21,399 nt of DNA, from assembly GCA_002633005.1 (NCBI GenBank), contig NMRA01000490.1, positions 1 through 21,399 of the forward strand. The letters are read 5' to 3'. The stretch is from Phoronis australis (taxonomy: Eukaryota > Phoronida > Phoronidae). The notes below the pieces were generated by a model, which saw only the letters and a program-made list of their open reading frames with translations, searched no databases and had not been told where the DNA came from. The position numbers and the translations under genes are program-made. This document shows positions 8,739 to 17,102 of this stretch, in pieces. Position 1 is the first letter of the stretch; each line of letters opens with the position of its first letter.

Positions 8739-8917
8739 TCTCTAGAGTACTTTGACCCCAGAACCCAAAGTTGTGAACACCATCTAAAATAGATCTTGAC
8801 GTTAAAATACATGTCAACAAGTCTGACCCCATGATTTAAAAGTACATATGCACAAATTTTGGGCAATTTAAAATGGATCTATTTTTACTAATTACTTAAT
8901 CAATATTTATTCTGACA

Positions 8918-8934
8918 AATAAGCCCCTCCTCAA
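8918..8934 (-). promoter_or_regulatory. Polypurine tract of the gypsy element
   Basis: The minus strand reads TTGAGGAGGGGCTTATT directly before the 3' LTR start TGTCAG. The GAGGAGGGG core is the likely RNase H-resistant primer for plus-strand synthesis. Its position at the LTR boundary supports the LTR end chosen at 8917. Confidence 0.75.
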
Positions 8935-9021
8935 GAAAATACTTCTTAAGATTTTCTCAACATGGAAGACTTAAATATTGATAAACACTTAGATCTATTA
9001 CCCAGTTTCCATGAATCTTCA

Positions 9022-9932
9022 TTACTCTAACCTACTCAGGTAATCGGCACCAACATTTTCTGAGCCTTTGATTGCTTCAACCTTAAATCGATAATTTTGC
9101 AAAAACAAGGCCCACCTCATGATGCGTCCATTGACTAACTTACTTTTTGAATGTAAGCCAGGGGTTGATGGTCTGTATGAATGACAAATTCTTTACCATA
9201 CAAGTACTTCTCGAATTTTCTGATGGCAAATACAATAGCCAAACATTCCCTCTCTATGACAGAGTAATTCCGTTCCCGAGGTAACAATTTCTTACTAGCA
9301 CATGCTACTGGGAACCTGCCATCATAATACTCCTGCAACAAAATGCAGCCTTTTCCAGTATCTGAAGCATCAGTCTGAACAATAAAAGATTTACTGAAAT
9401 CAGGTAATCTCAGTATGGGTGCTCTCGTCAGCAGGTCTCGAAGAGTGATGAATGCATGCTGCTGAGCTTCTTCCCATTGCACGGTGTTAGGCTGTTTCTT
9501 CTTTGTGAGCACAGTAAGTGGGACGGCGATTTCAGCGAAGTTTGGGATGAACTTCTTGTAGTAGCCAGCCAACCCAAGAGAAGAACGAACTTGGTTCTTC
9601 GTTCTGGGTCGTGGTGCAGCTCGGATGCGTCCCAGCTTTTCTTCATCCATTTTCAGGTGCCCTTCACCGACCACATGTCCAACGAAATCGACGGAACGAA
9701 ATCCAACCGAACACTTGGTGGGTCAAAACGTTAGTCCAGCCTCTCGCACACGTTGGAAGGTGTCTCGCAAGGTGGCAAGTTGTTCAGTCCAGACCTTATT
9801 ATGGCACAGAATGTCATCCACATAATGTTCTGAATTACAGTATGTGCTCCTGCCAAAATCTTCCTCATCATGCGGTTGAAGGTCGCTGCCGAATTTACCA
9901 GACCAAATGGCATCTTTACAAACTTGTACCAA
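9022..9932 (-). pseudogene. Gypsy RT active site, thumb and RNase H
   Basis: Continues the RT in another frame: YVDDILCHN at 9824-9798 is the catalytic box, followed by the thumb. A TGA at 9725-9723 interrupts where the family has a sense codon; it fits a CGA to TGA change. The same frame then gives SSLGLAGYYKKFIPNFAEIA and the RNase H domain with TDASDTGKG (first Asp), ERECLAIVFAIRKFEKYL (Glu) and HTDHQPLAYIQK (Asp), so the D-E-D triad is kept. A one-base shift near 9140 moves to a third frame whose end reads GADYLSRLE before TAA at 9024-9022, a normal gypsy pol C-terminus. Nothing coding follows before the polypurine tract. Confidence 0.88.
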
Positions 9933-11221
9933 CCACTTGGTACTACAAACGAGGTCTTAGGCCGTGATTCTTCAGCGACAATGACTTGCCAGTACCCTTT
10001 ACTCAGATCAATCTTTGTAAAATACTGGTCTTTACTGATCTTAGCCATGATGTCATCAGGATTCCCCATCGGTTCCGTGTCGAACTTGGTGATGGCGTTC
10101 AAACGACGAAAATCGATGCAGAATCGATTTGAACCGTCCTTCTTCTTCACTAAGACCACCGGAGAGTTATAGGGAGCATCAGATGGTTCTATGACTCCAC
10201 ACTTGAACATGTTGTCAATTTCCTCCTGCACAACCGACCGTGTGGCATATGGCAGGGGATTCGGCTTGACTCTCACCGGCTCTTCACTGATGGTCTCAAT
10301 CTTGTGCTCAACCAGATGGGTCGTACCTGGTACTTCACTAAAGATGTCAGAGTACTCTTCTAGCAGACTTATCACCTCCCTTTGTTGGCTAGTAGTGAGC
10401 TCGTCTGATATCTTGACATCTGTGTACGTTTCTTTTTGGTTTGTCGATCCCAACTCTAGTAGATGTTCATCATCGACAACACCAACTTCATTGTCCATTT
10501 CAGGCTGAAGTACAGCTATGGCCGTGATGTCAGAATTCTGATCTGCATCATCTTTACTTGCAGCCCCACTTTGGTCACGAGATATGTAGAATTTCAAGAG
10601 GTTGGTATTGTACGTCTTGATCTTTCCACCAACCCTTACTCGGTAGTCCATTTTGTTGAGTACTTCGGGCACTTCATACGTACCCCTCCACTGCAGTAGC
10701 AGCTTGTTACTGTCGGTTGGTAACAATATTAAGACTTGGTCTCCTACTTTGAAGCGACGATCTCGTGTCTTTTTGTCATAATGGTGCTTGTATGCTTCAC
10801 CAGCATTTCGTAAGTTTTCCCGCACCAGTTCACATGTCTCTTCCAGACGATGTCGCAAGTCAAGGACATACTCATAAGTATTCCGTACGCCTGATGTTTC
10901 ATTGCCAGTCCACAACTCTTTAAGCACCTGCATGGGCCCTCCCACGGTTCTACCATACAACAGTTCAAATGGTGAGAAACCTGTGCTAACTTGAGGTACC
11001 TCTCGACAGGCGAACAGTACTGCTGGTAAGTACCGGTCCCAGTCTTGTGGACGCTCTTGGCACATTTTCTTAAGCATACTCTCCAGTACACCGTTAATAC
11101 GCTCACACAATCCATTGCATTTCGGAATGTACGGAGTGGTGAACAGTGGCTTCATGGATATCAACCGTGCAACTTCCTTCAGAACTTCTGAGGTAAACTG
11201 TGTCCCACAGTCACTAAGCAC
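9731..11221 (-). pseudogene. Gypsy integrase core and C-terminus fused to reverse transcriptase
   Basis: The longest frame in the window (496 codons). Residues 4-9 (DCGTQF) hold the second integrase Asp, and CERINGVLE supplies the catalytic Glu 35 residues later, the standard D-35-E spacing. Near residues 160-210 is a GPY/F-type module in altered form (LLLQWRGTYEV). A linker of about 100 residues follows, then RT: KCGVIEPSDAPYNSPVVLVKKKDG, FCIDFRRLNAITKFDTEPM, FTKIDLSKGYWQV (first RT Asp, about residue 403) and MPFGLVNSAATF. A frameshift at about 9825-9835, just before the YVDD box, ends the usable frame. One uninterrupted frame from integrase to RT proves the integrase-before-RT order. The initiating Met is only the first Met in the frame; the true protein is a polyprotein. 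Confidence 0.9.
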
Positions 11222-11241
11222 CTCACCTCTCGTGGAAAGCC

Positions 11242-11727
11242 CTATCTACAGAAAGTTTCAAACAGTGCTTCTGCAACTCGCTCAGCTTCTATTCTTGGTA
11301 GAAGGACTGCCTCTGGATCTCCTGTGGCATAGTCTACGATGGTGAGAATGTACCGGTTGCCTCTGTCTGTGATCAGCGACACAGGACCAATCAAATCAAC
11401 AGCGATACGCTGGAACGGTTCTTCCATACGTGGCATCTCACCCAATGGCACTTTAGAGATCCTGCCCTTAGGAGTTGTTCGCTGGCAGATGTCACATGAT
11501 CTGCAGAAACGATTTATGTCACTGCAAACTCCTGGCCAATAAAAGCTACTGGCTATTCTATCACTGGTCTTCTTCACACCTAGGTGCCCACCTACGATTG
11601 ACTCGTGAGCTAGCGTCATAACCTGTTGTCGATATTTGACAGGGACAAATATCTGACGCAACTCTTTGGTGTTATCAGCATACACTCGGTACAGGATCCC
11701 CTTCTGCTTCTCATACCAGTTTTGACC
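11242..11727 (-). pseudogene. Gypsy integrase, N-terminal zinc domain and start of core
   Basis: Integrase inserts the element DNA into the genome. The H2C2 zinc-binding motif is seen as HESIVGGHLG followed by CRSCDIC, with FYWPG between. The core starts with RIAVDLIGPV, carrying the first catalytic Asp, followed by YILTIVDYATGDPEAV. The frame ends in TAG at 11244-11242, and an apparent 5-bp duplication (GAGGTGAGGTG near 11225) shifts the frame before the second catalytic Asp. An intact copy would run straight on into the next feature. Confidence 0.85.
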
Positions 11728-11730
11728 TCA

Positions 11731-12413
11731 TCCACGTGTTCTTGCTGGTTTGTCTTTCTCAACAAGTTCCATGAAATTACGTAGGGAAGGATCATGTTGT
11801 TGCTCATCCTTCAATTTGCTGCCGTCGAGACTTTCCGCTCCGGATGGAGTCACCGCCAAAGACTTAATAGGTTTCTTTCTCTTCTGAGCCTGTGCTCTAG
11901 TAGTGACTGCGGACATGGCACTGCCTTGTGGCTGCCAAATCGGATCAGGATCCTTGCTGACGCCAACAGCATTCCCTATGATGAGGTCGAATATCGGTGT
12001 TCGCATACACATCTCCTCCGAAGTAAGGAGTGTCTACCTCAATCTTCGCTATGGGGGAAGGATCGTGCTGTCCCATCTATTAACACACAGATGTGTTGTT
12101 TCCCCGTCAGTTGACTTTCTTTGACTAGGGATGTCTTCACCGCTGCACTACTGCATCCGGTGTCACGCATCATGCGTACCTTTGTTTCGTTAACGTAACT
12201 GTCACAATCAGGCATATTGTGGTCAGTGGGTGGATCTCTGTGCTTGCCACAGGCCCCTCTCTCTACGGGTATGGATGTCCCATCAACTAATTTCAGACAG
12301 CCATCAACTATGTGCTGTTCTATTGGACTACCCTTTGCTACCACAGCTTGACACAATCCCGCCTTCTTGGTGTCTTCTTTCTTAGTCCGTTCTTGCTGTG
12401 TGGAGGACGACTG
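11731..12413 (-). pseudogene. Gypsy aspartic protease and following linker
   Basis: The retropepsin that cleaves the polyprotein. MMRDTGCSSAAV near 12170-12140 contains the catalytic Asp-Thr-Gly, and VLIDGTAR follows near 12080-12060. Frameshifts near 12055 and 12020 split the rest: the VDTPYFGGDV segment is in one frame and the TPIFDLIIGN helix and C-terminal flap region (about 12000-11970) in another. A charged linker leads to a TGA at 11730-11728, after which the integrase continues in the same frame. The protease is followed directly by integrase, not RT, which is the key to the unusual order. Confidence 0.75.
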
Positions 12414-12428
12414 CTAACTTCCAGCGAA

Positions 12429-12994
12429 TCATTTGGACTGGAAGTCTTTCATTCTACAGTCCCTTGCTAGATGACCTTTCCGATGACAATTGAAACACTC
12501 TTTGCCACCCTTGTTTCTGGTCATTGACGAACGAGGAGTCTCTGTCCTTCGTTCTTCTGTGTTGCTTGGCGGTGCCTGTCTTCTGGCTACCTGTCCCCAG
12601 TCTTTCTTTGCAAACCCTTTGCCCAACAAACAAGTACAGTGGGCGTCCATGTACTGTTGAGCAATGGCCGACATCTCGTCGAAGGTCCATCATAAGCCGC
12701 CTCGACCTCCGCCAGTTGTGTCCATCGGTCAAAGAACCTCTTCAGTCTTGCCCCGAATTGGAACACATTTTCACCCTTTTCAGGCTTGGACTCTCTGAAC
12801 TTTCGTCGGAACCCATCTTCGGTTAATTCATACCTGTGCAGCAGCGCCACCTTTAGTTGGTCATATTTGTTAATTTGGTCGAACGGCATGTTGTTGAATA
12901 CCTGTAGGCCTTTACCTGTCAACAATGGACTCAAGTCCACAGCCCACTCCGATTTATCCCATTTCTGGCTTGTGGTGAATGTCTCAAACGGTAA
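12429..12994 (-). pseudogene. Gypsy gag remnant with CCHC zinc knuckle
   Basis: Gag forms the particle that packages element RNA. The open frame begins after a stop at 12997-12995. It reads LSPLLTGKGLQVF...LKVALLHRYELTEDGFRRKFR...FGARLKRFFDRW, a typical gypsy capsid segment. After a frameshift near 12690 it continues FDEMSAIAQQYM and ends with the zinc knuckle CFNCHRKGHLARDC (about 12476-12440). No start codon lies in a sensible place, and only about 50 bp separate the primer site from mid-capsid sequence, so the N-terminal part of gag seems deleted. Its frame ends with TGA (12431-12429). The protease follows in the same frame after a second stop, TAG (12416-12414). Confidence 0.8.
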
Positions 12995-13045
12995 TTACTG
13001 AATTCAAAACAATTCAACACAACCACGTAAACCTTTACTTAAACT

Positions 13046-13063
13046 TTCCCGGACTGGCCCCCA
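13046..13063 (-). promoter_or_regulatory. Primer binding site, tRNA-Pro-like
   Basis: Two bases inside the 5' LTR the minus strand reads TGGGGGCCAGTCCGGGA. It starts with TGG, as expected for pairing with a tRNA 3' CCA end. It matches the well-known proline tRNA primer site TGGGGGCTCGTCCGGGA at 15 of 17 positions; the two differences fall in the acceptor-stem part, which varies among species. Discriminator C next to CCA also fits proline tRNA. The assignment to Pro is an inference. Confidence 0.75.
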
Positions 13064-13499
13064 AATGTCAGATGTTTGACTGTGGGTTTGTTTTAAAGGT
13101 AGCTATGCTTTGAAGTTGTGCGTGGATGGAGAGTGAATAATCAAATCCAGTAATTAATTTATTATATGATAACCCCTAATTAGACAAATGAAACCTATTG
13201 TTAATTAAGTAATCAACTACAAAGAGTAACTACACTAGCGCCCTCTTTAAAGATTACTTTAATCAAACAACCAAAACAATCAAATGTCTTATCTGCTATC
13301 CAAGCTAGGACTCTCCACTTGTTGGATGTCTGTCCTGTTCGTGAATCTTCGAACTACACACACTGTATAGCGACAGTGTACTTGTTGGTCACCGTCTCTG
13401 GTGATGCAACACTTCAGGTAGTATCTTACTACCCATAATGCAAGTGACAAGCTCTTAGTTAACTTCCTGTTCGTTAACCCTTGCCCTTGCCAAGATCCT

Positions 13500-13512
13500 T
13501 TCTAGAATCTTC
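13500..13512. promoter_or_regulatory. Three-unit heat-shock-type site in 5' LTR
   Basis: TTC-nn-GAA-nn-TTC, the counterpart of 8531-8543, in the LTR copy that would act as promoter. Confidence 0.5.
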
Positions 13513-13701
13513 CACGAGATGGCTCTGTCGTACAATTTCCCCTGTACACTGTAGCAAGTCTTTATGCTTCAACTACTATAGCGCATCTGATTATCTTCTT
13601 GATTTCAGCCCTTAATATAACATTCTACTTATTTAGTGATTGGCTAAAAAAACCACATGATCATATCCACTCGTATTATTGGCTGTTAAAATTTGTTCTC
13701 A

Positions 13702-13714
13702 GAATATTCTAGAA
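13702..13714. promoter_or_regulatory. Second three-unit heat-shock-type site in 5' LTR
   Basis: GAA-nn-TTC-nn-GAA, the counterpart of 8726-8738. A TTC lies just upstream (13696-13698) but out of the two-base spacing. Confidence 0.5.
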
Positions 13715-13896
13715 TCTCTGGAGTACTTTGACCCCAAAACCCAAAGTTGTAAACACCATCTAAAAATAGATTTTGACGTTAAAATACATGTCAACAAGTC
13801 TGACCCCATGATTTAAAAGTACATATGCACAAATTTTGGGCAATTTTAAATGGATCTATTCTTACTAATTACTTAATCAATATTTATTCTGACTGT

Positions 13897-14265
13897 CATT
13901 AATATAGCCGTAACATGCTACAACTACAAAGGTCTATCTACAACTTTTATGACGCATTACGCTACCAGAATGGTGGTAAGTAAAACAAAATATAATTAAA
14001 ATTTACCAATAGAAGTAATAGACTCTGTAAAATTCTGATAAGAGATAAAACATCTCCCAAGTTAATTGTATCAGTTAAAGCGATAGTAACCAATCTTTCT
14101 TCGCAAAACAAAATGTTTATTTAGACCATCTGCTGTAGTGAAACTGGTCTCAAATCATTCACGTGCAGAACTGGTGGTAATTTTAGGGCTTTAAAAGAGT
14201 TACTGCTCGTCATTGGTTGAGACCAGTCTCTGCAAACGCGCTCGTCACAGCGTGTCATTTATGTG
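13897..14265 (+). repeat. Right copy of diverged direct repeat flanking the gypsy element
   Basis: Homologous to 7411-7824 in the same orientation, beginning at or next to the LTR boundary. Its left edge lies at the insertion point, so the gypsy element seems to have landed at the start of the second copy of an older tandem duplication. The repeat itself has no coding features. Confidence 0.8.
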
Positions 14266-14581
14266 TAAACTTTTAAAAAACCCACGAGCCTGAGGGATGC
14301 AGCTAACATTTCATTTGATGATGAAATTAATTGCTAAGTTTTGAGTTACAAACTAGCTACAACCGTCGTATTTTCATGCCAAGTTCTAATTGTTCAATTG
14401 AAAGATGTTTCTGACGGGTATAAAAATATGGCGCATTACCAATCTCGAAGTTTTATTGAAAAGTAGTAAATCAGTAAAACACATTAGATTTCTCCCCACA
14501 ATTTGTGAAAATAACTGAAAGTTTTCTGAAAAAGTAATTTCTTTATCATTTATCATCAGAAAGCCACACCGTTATCGTTCT
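14266..14581. other. Non-coding stretch downstream of ShKT exon, with a minus-strand AATAAA
   Basis: No open frame of interest. On the minus strand an AATAAA signal lies at 14457-14452, about 125 bp after the stop codon that ends the open frame of the ShKT exon (14584-14582). If that exon is the last of its gene, this stretch would hold a short 3' UTR and polyadenylation signal. If the splice donor is used, it is intron. Confidence 0.4.
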
Positions 14582-14589
14582 TTACTTAC

Positions 14590-14841
14590 CTAAGCAAAGA
14601 TACTTTTTGCAAGTTTTTTTGCAATAGTCCCACATGTAATAAGGGTCGAGATGACACATTCCTTTCTTTCCCCAATAAGCACAATTTTTGTCAGTATTTT
14701 TATTTTTGCAGTCACCAAATACACACATCAGCTGATGACACGTCCGTCGACAGTGGTAGTTCATATACGTGGAGTCGCGATCACAGTCACCATTTCGAGC
14801 ACGTTCTAAGCATTCATTTCCACTAACTGGGGCACAGAAAG
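14590..14841 (-). CDS. Exon encoding two ShKT cysteine-rich modules
   Basis: ShKT modules are six-cysteine domains of about 35-40 residues found in secreted animal proteins: proteases, matrix proteins and, in some cnidarians, channel-blocking peptides. The exon begins after an acceptor (minus CATTTTAG, AG at 14843-14842) and encodes two modules. Module one runs from FCAPVSGNEC through GDCDRDSTYM to CRRTCHQLMC; module two from DCKNKNTDKNC through GMCHLDPYYM to CKKTCKKYLC. The second departs from the usual pattern by having WGKKG for WAxxG. A consensus donor (AG|GTAAGT) lies at 14590/14589, which makes a 252-bp exon of phase 1-1. If unspliced, the frame ends two codons later with TAA. No signal peptide is in this exon, so it is partial. 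Calling it a toxin is not justified; a structural or enzyme-associated secreted protein is equally possible. Confidence 0.75.
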
Positions 14842-15029
14842 CTAAAATGTAGTAAAATGTGGAAGCTTTTCATACAGGTTCCATATACAAATCATAAAAC
14901 TACCTTAGGTTACACCACTTCTGAAATATTGCGGTCTATTTACATGAGTCTCTAGCATATAGAAGAGACTTATTGATGCAATATACTGAAGTAGAACGAC
15001 TTCAGATACTAGACTGTGTTGCAGGGCGC
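14842..15029 (-). other. Presumed intron sequence upstream of ShKT exon
   Basis: Pyrimidine-rich sequence on the minus strand precedes the acceptor at 14842. No other feature was seen. If the two ShKT exons belong to one gene, the intron would run from 18715 to 14842 and would contain the three retroelement remnants listed below. Confidence 0.4.
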
Positions 15030-15765
15030 TACATTTTGGGTTTCCTGATGACAACCATAGTTAAAATGTGTGTTATCTGCTCTGAGCGATTGGTGTGAGG
15101 AGTTGCTTGCAGCGTATCGCCGAGAACTGGGTAGGCAATGGAGTAGAAAGCAAGAGAAAATGCTGCCCTTTGGGAAGACGTTAAGCAATGAAAGAAGGCA
15201 ACTGCAACTAAGAAAGAAGACTTTGAGGAATTGAAGGATGACGCACGGAATCAACTCATCACGCTGAAAAAGGCATAAACAACAGCAATGGGAGCGAAGA
15301 GATACAGGGACACAGATGAAAAGTTTTCACAGGACAACTGTGCGAGTTCACGTCAAAGTTTTTGGGCAAGGCCCGGGGCAGCCACCTGGTGGTCGTGGGA
15401 ATAGAATAGCAGACCTAGCTAGCCACAGTGAAAAACGGCCTATGGATGGACCAGTTTTCTCATATGGATAATCCAGATGCTGGATGCTAATATGGGGAAA
15501 ACACTTTCCGAATAAGCCCAAGAAACATGTGGAATTTCGTAAGTGGTGTAGAAGAATTGGTCACGATTTTGGAGGCTTTTCAAAGTTGTGTAGGAAGAAC
15601 AGCGCTTTTGTTGACAGGAAACTGGTAGAAAAACGTTACGTTCAAAGGAAAGAAAGACGTCTTTATAGCCACCAAGGAGGTCCGACTTGTCTCTTTAATC
15701 AAGGGACAAATCAATATCGTCGTGTCGAGCCTATTAGAGCAGCTATGTGGTGAGGGCTAGCGATA
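15030..15765 (+). pseudogene. Decayed BEL/Pao-like gag fragment
   Basis: The frame at 15484-15753 gives GKHFPNKPKKHVEFRKWCRR, then KLCRKNSAFVDRKLVEKRYV and a tail ending TCLFNQGTN. This follows the cysteine-rich C-terminal gag region of BEL/Pao-like elements, where GKHFPNKC, C..C.RK.H....C and CVHCK...HHRSLCP-type motifs are usual. Here most zinc-binding Cys/His are replaced (Pro, Phe, Ser, Arg, Tyr), as expected from decay. Upstream pieces in other frames (about 15120-15290) resemble the helical gag segment DFEELKDDARNQLITLKKA. Stops and frame changes make it dead. The family call rests on pattern resemblance only; another LTR-element gag is possible. Confidence 0.45.
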
Positions 15766-16194
15766 TCTACACATCTAAAGAGGGATGCAGATTGCCACGC
15801 TAATCTAGCTGCCTAGCGCACAAATCCATCGCCAAATAACTTGTTAACCAAGCGCAGACGAATAAACAGGTCATTTCATTGGTTTAACATGGTCAATACA
15901 TGCGGATTGGTATCATTTGCGACGGTCAGAGAAGCAATTTATCGGAAACAGTAGACAGCCGCGATGTCAGACATTTGCAGAAGACAATATAGTTCCTTAT
16001 CGACACTTACGGTATTGTTGCAGCTAGAAAGAGGTCAACTAAGTGACAGAGGAAGGAGTTCAAATCAGAGAAGTCGATGAGCTTAATGATACAGAAATAC
16101 ATGTACGTCATCTAAAGAAGGAAACATTTGAGTTGTCAGTGACAAGAGTGTGGAATTTTTGGAAACCTCAACAACGTTAGCAATTTTAGAAAGA
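15766..16194. other. Stretch without recognised feature
   Basis: No convincing frame or motif on either strand. It could hold decayed pol sequence of the preceding gag remnant or upstream LINE sequence of the following one, but neither could be traced by eye. Confidence 0.4.
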
Positions 16195-16570
16195 TCAAAT
16201 ACCATCTAGCAAAATGACAAAAGTGGAATATTAACAGTGTGGAGATATCAGCATGATCTTTTGCCAAGATTTATGTGGACACTTCGATTGTACGCGGTTA
16301 CGCACATGTGCTCAGTGACTAAGGCAATGGAAAGAACTGCAAGCAGATTTCTATGGCAGCGGACGGGTGAACCTTTCATTTACACTGAGTTACATACTAC
16401 GTCAACTATTGTTATTTTTCAATTACCGATAAACAGAAAATGAATAAGGTTAGAAAATGACAGGCAGGATCCTGTCATTAAGAACACAAGCATTAAAGTA
16501 CAAACGGTAAGAAGTGGATCGGCGACCTCCTTCGTAAAAGACAGGGCATCAGTAATTCTTGGGAAAGATG
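16195..16570 (+). pseudogene. C-terminal remnant of a LINE-type protein
   Basis: The frame 16237-16443 reads VWRYQHDLLPRFMWTLRLYAV followed by VTKAMERTASRFLWQ. It resembles the post-RT region common in animal LINE proteins (W.YQHGILPRLLWPLLVYEVP...VE..ER..S..LR+WLG). Then come an LPI segment and, after frame changes, a short DPVIKNTSIKVQT stretch and GKKWIG, which normally follow in that order. The RT itself was not found upstream. This LINE is of a different type from that at 3041-6530. It is dead. Confidence 0.5.
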
Positions 16571-16679
16571 TGTTGCAGAAGATACGGGATAGGATTATTG
16601 AGAATGTTGGTTTCTGTGATCTCGTCTGTCTTGTTGTCTCGTGTGTTCGTGTCCGTCCGTTGGTTTCCGTCAGTGCCCG

Positions 16680-17100
16680 GATGTTGTGAGTTCTAGTATT
16701 GCCACGTGACTGGGGCATCGTGGGACTTCTCTCTCTTCGTCTGATCTTTCTGCACGCAGGACGCTTGCGTTTGGTGTTCCAGTCTAAAGCCTGATTAAGA
16801 AGACTTATGAGTAAAGGAAAGCTGCACGCGAACCTGCAGTGAATACATGCAGTTCCTACCTTTATACCGAGTGGCGCGTAAATTTAAATCAAATTTCGCG
16901 TACCAGCCGTTTCATAGCGGGATGGTCACAGAACACGGGTGTTCAGCTGTTTCGGCTATTCATTTTTTCATCTTTCATTTTTTGTCTTGTAAATAGCATT
17001 TCTATTTGTGTGTATTCATATTTATCGTTTTTGGTATTATTATTTCAGTCTTTTGTACACCTACCATTTACGTAGTGCCACACACACTTTTGGCACCTTC
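16680..17100 (+). repeat. Possible LTR and primer-site remnant upstream of gag-like ORF
   Basis: This GC-variable, non-coding stretch ends in CACACACAC followed by TTTTGGCACC, then an ATG frame. An LTR ending in CA, a primer site starting TGG and a gag start would look like this. No second LTR copy exists in the window to test it and no TG start is certain, so this is tentative. Confidence 0.25.
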
Positions 17101-17102
17101 TT

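Larger units (their letters stand above)
8096..8917 (-). repeat. 3' LTR of the gypsy element
   Basis: Starts TGTCAGATG and ends TTCTGACA on the + strand, giving TG...CA ends and a short terminal inverted repeat TGTCAG/CTGACA. Pairs with 13066-13894. In element sense (minus) it carries two three-unit heat-shock-type sites (8738-8726 and 8543-8531), CCAAT sequences near 8715 and 8673, and an AATAAA signal at 8193-8188 about 90 bp before its end. Confidence 0.92.
8096..13894 (-). mobile_element. Ty3/gypsy-class LTR retrotransposon with Gmr1-type domain order
   Basis: A 5.8-kb element in minus orientation. Two LTRs of about 822 and 829 bp bound an interior holding, 5' to 3', a primer binding site, a gag remnant with a CCHC zinc knuckle, an aspartic protease, integrase, reverse transcriptase and RNase H, then a polypurine tract. 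Integrase precedes RT, and a single continuous frame (11221-9731) spans integrase core, RT fingers and palm, so the order is physical and not an artefact of scattered fragments. RT and RNase H motifs are of Ty3/gypsy type. This copia-like order in a gypsy-type element is known from Gmr1 (Atlantic cod) and relatives. Flanks CTCAT/GTCAT fit a 5-bp target duplication with one mismatch. The LTRs differ at about twenty positions plus small indels by eye. The pol frame is broken at many sites, so this copy is not autonomous. Confidence 0.92.
13066..13894 (-). repeat. 5' LTR of the gypsy element (promoter copy)
   Basis: Nearly identical to 8096-8917. Differences are mostly single substitutions, with a short rearranged stretch near 13689-13700. 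The terminal base differs: CTGAC-T here against CTGAC-A in the other LTR. Both heat-shock-type sites are kept (13714-13702 and 13512-13500). This is the copy that would drive element transcription leftward. Confidence 0.92.

Noticed and set aside
9456-10699. Several + strand frames over the gypsy pol region
   Set aside because: They are antisense shadows of integrase, RT and RNase H coded on the minus strand.
12429-12431. TGA as a selenocysteine codon
   Set aside because: A TAG follows five codons later, several other stops and frameshifts break the same pol gene, and no supporting RNA structure was identified.
14590-14841. Calling the ShKT exon a channel-blocking toxin
   Set aside because: ShKT modules are widespread in non-toxic secreted proteins, and multi-module arrays with 1-1 exons are more typical of those.
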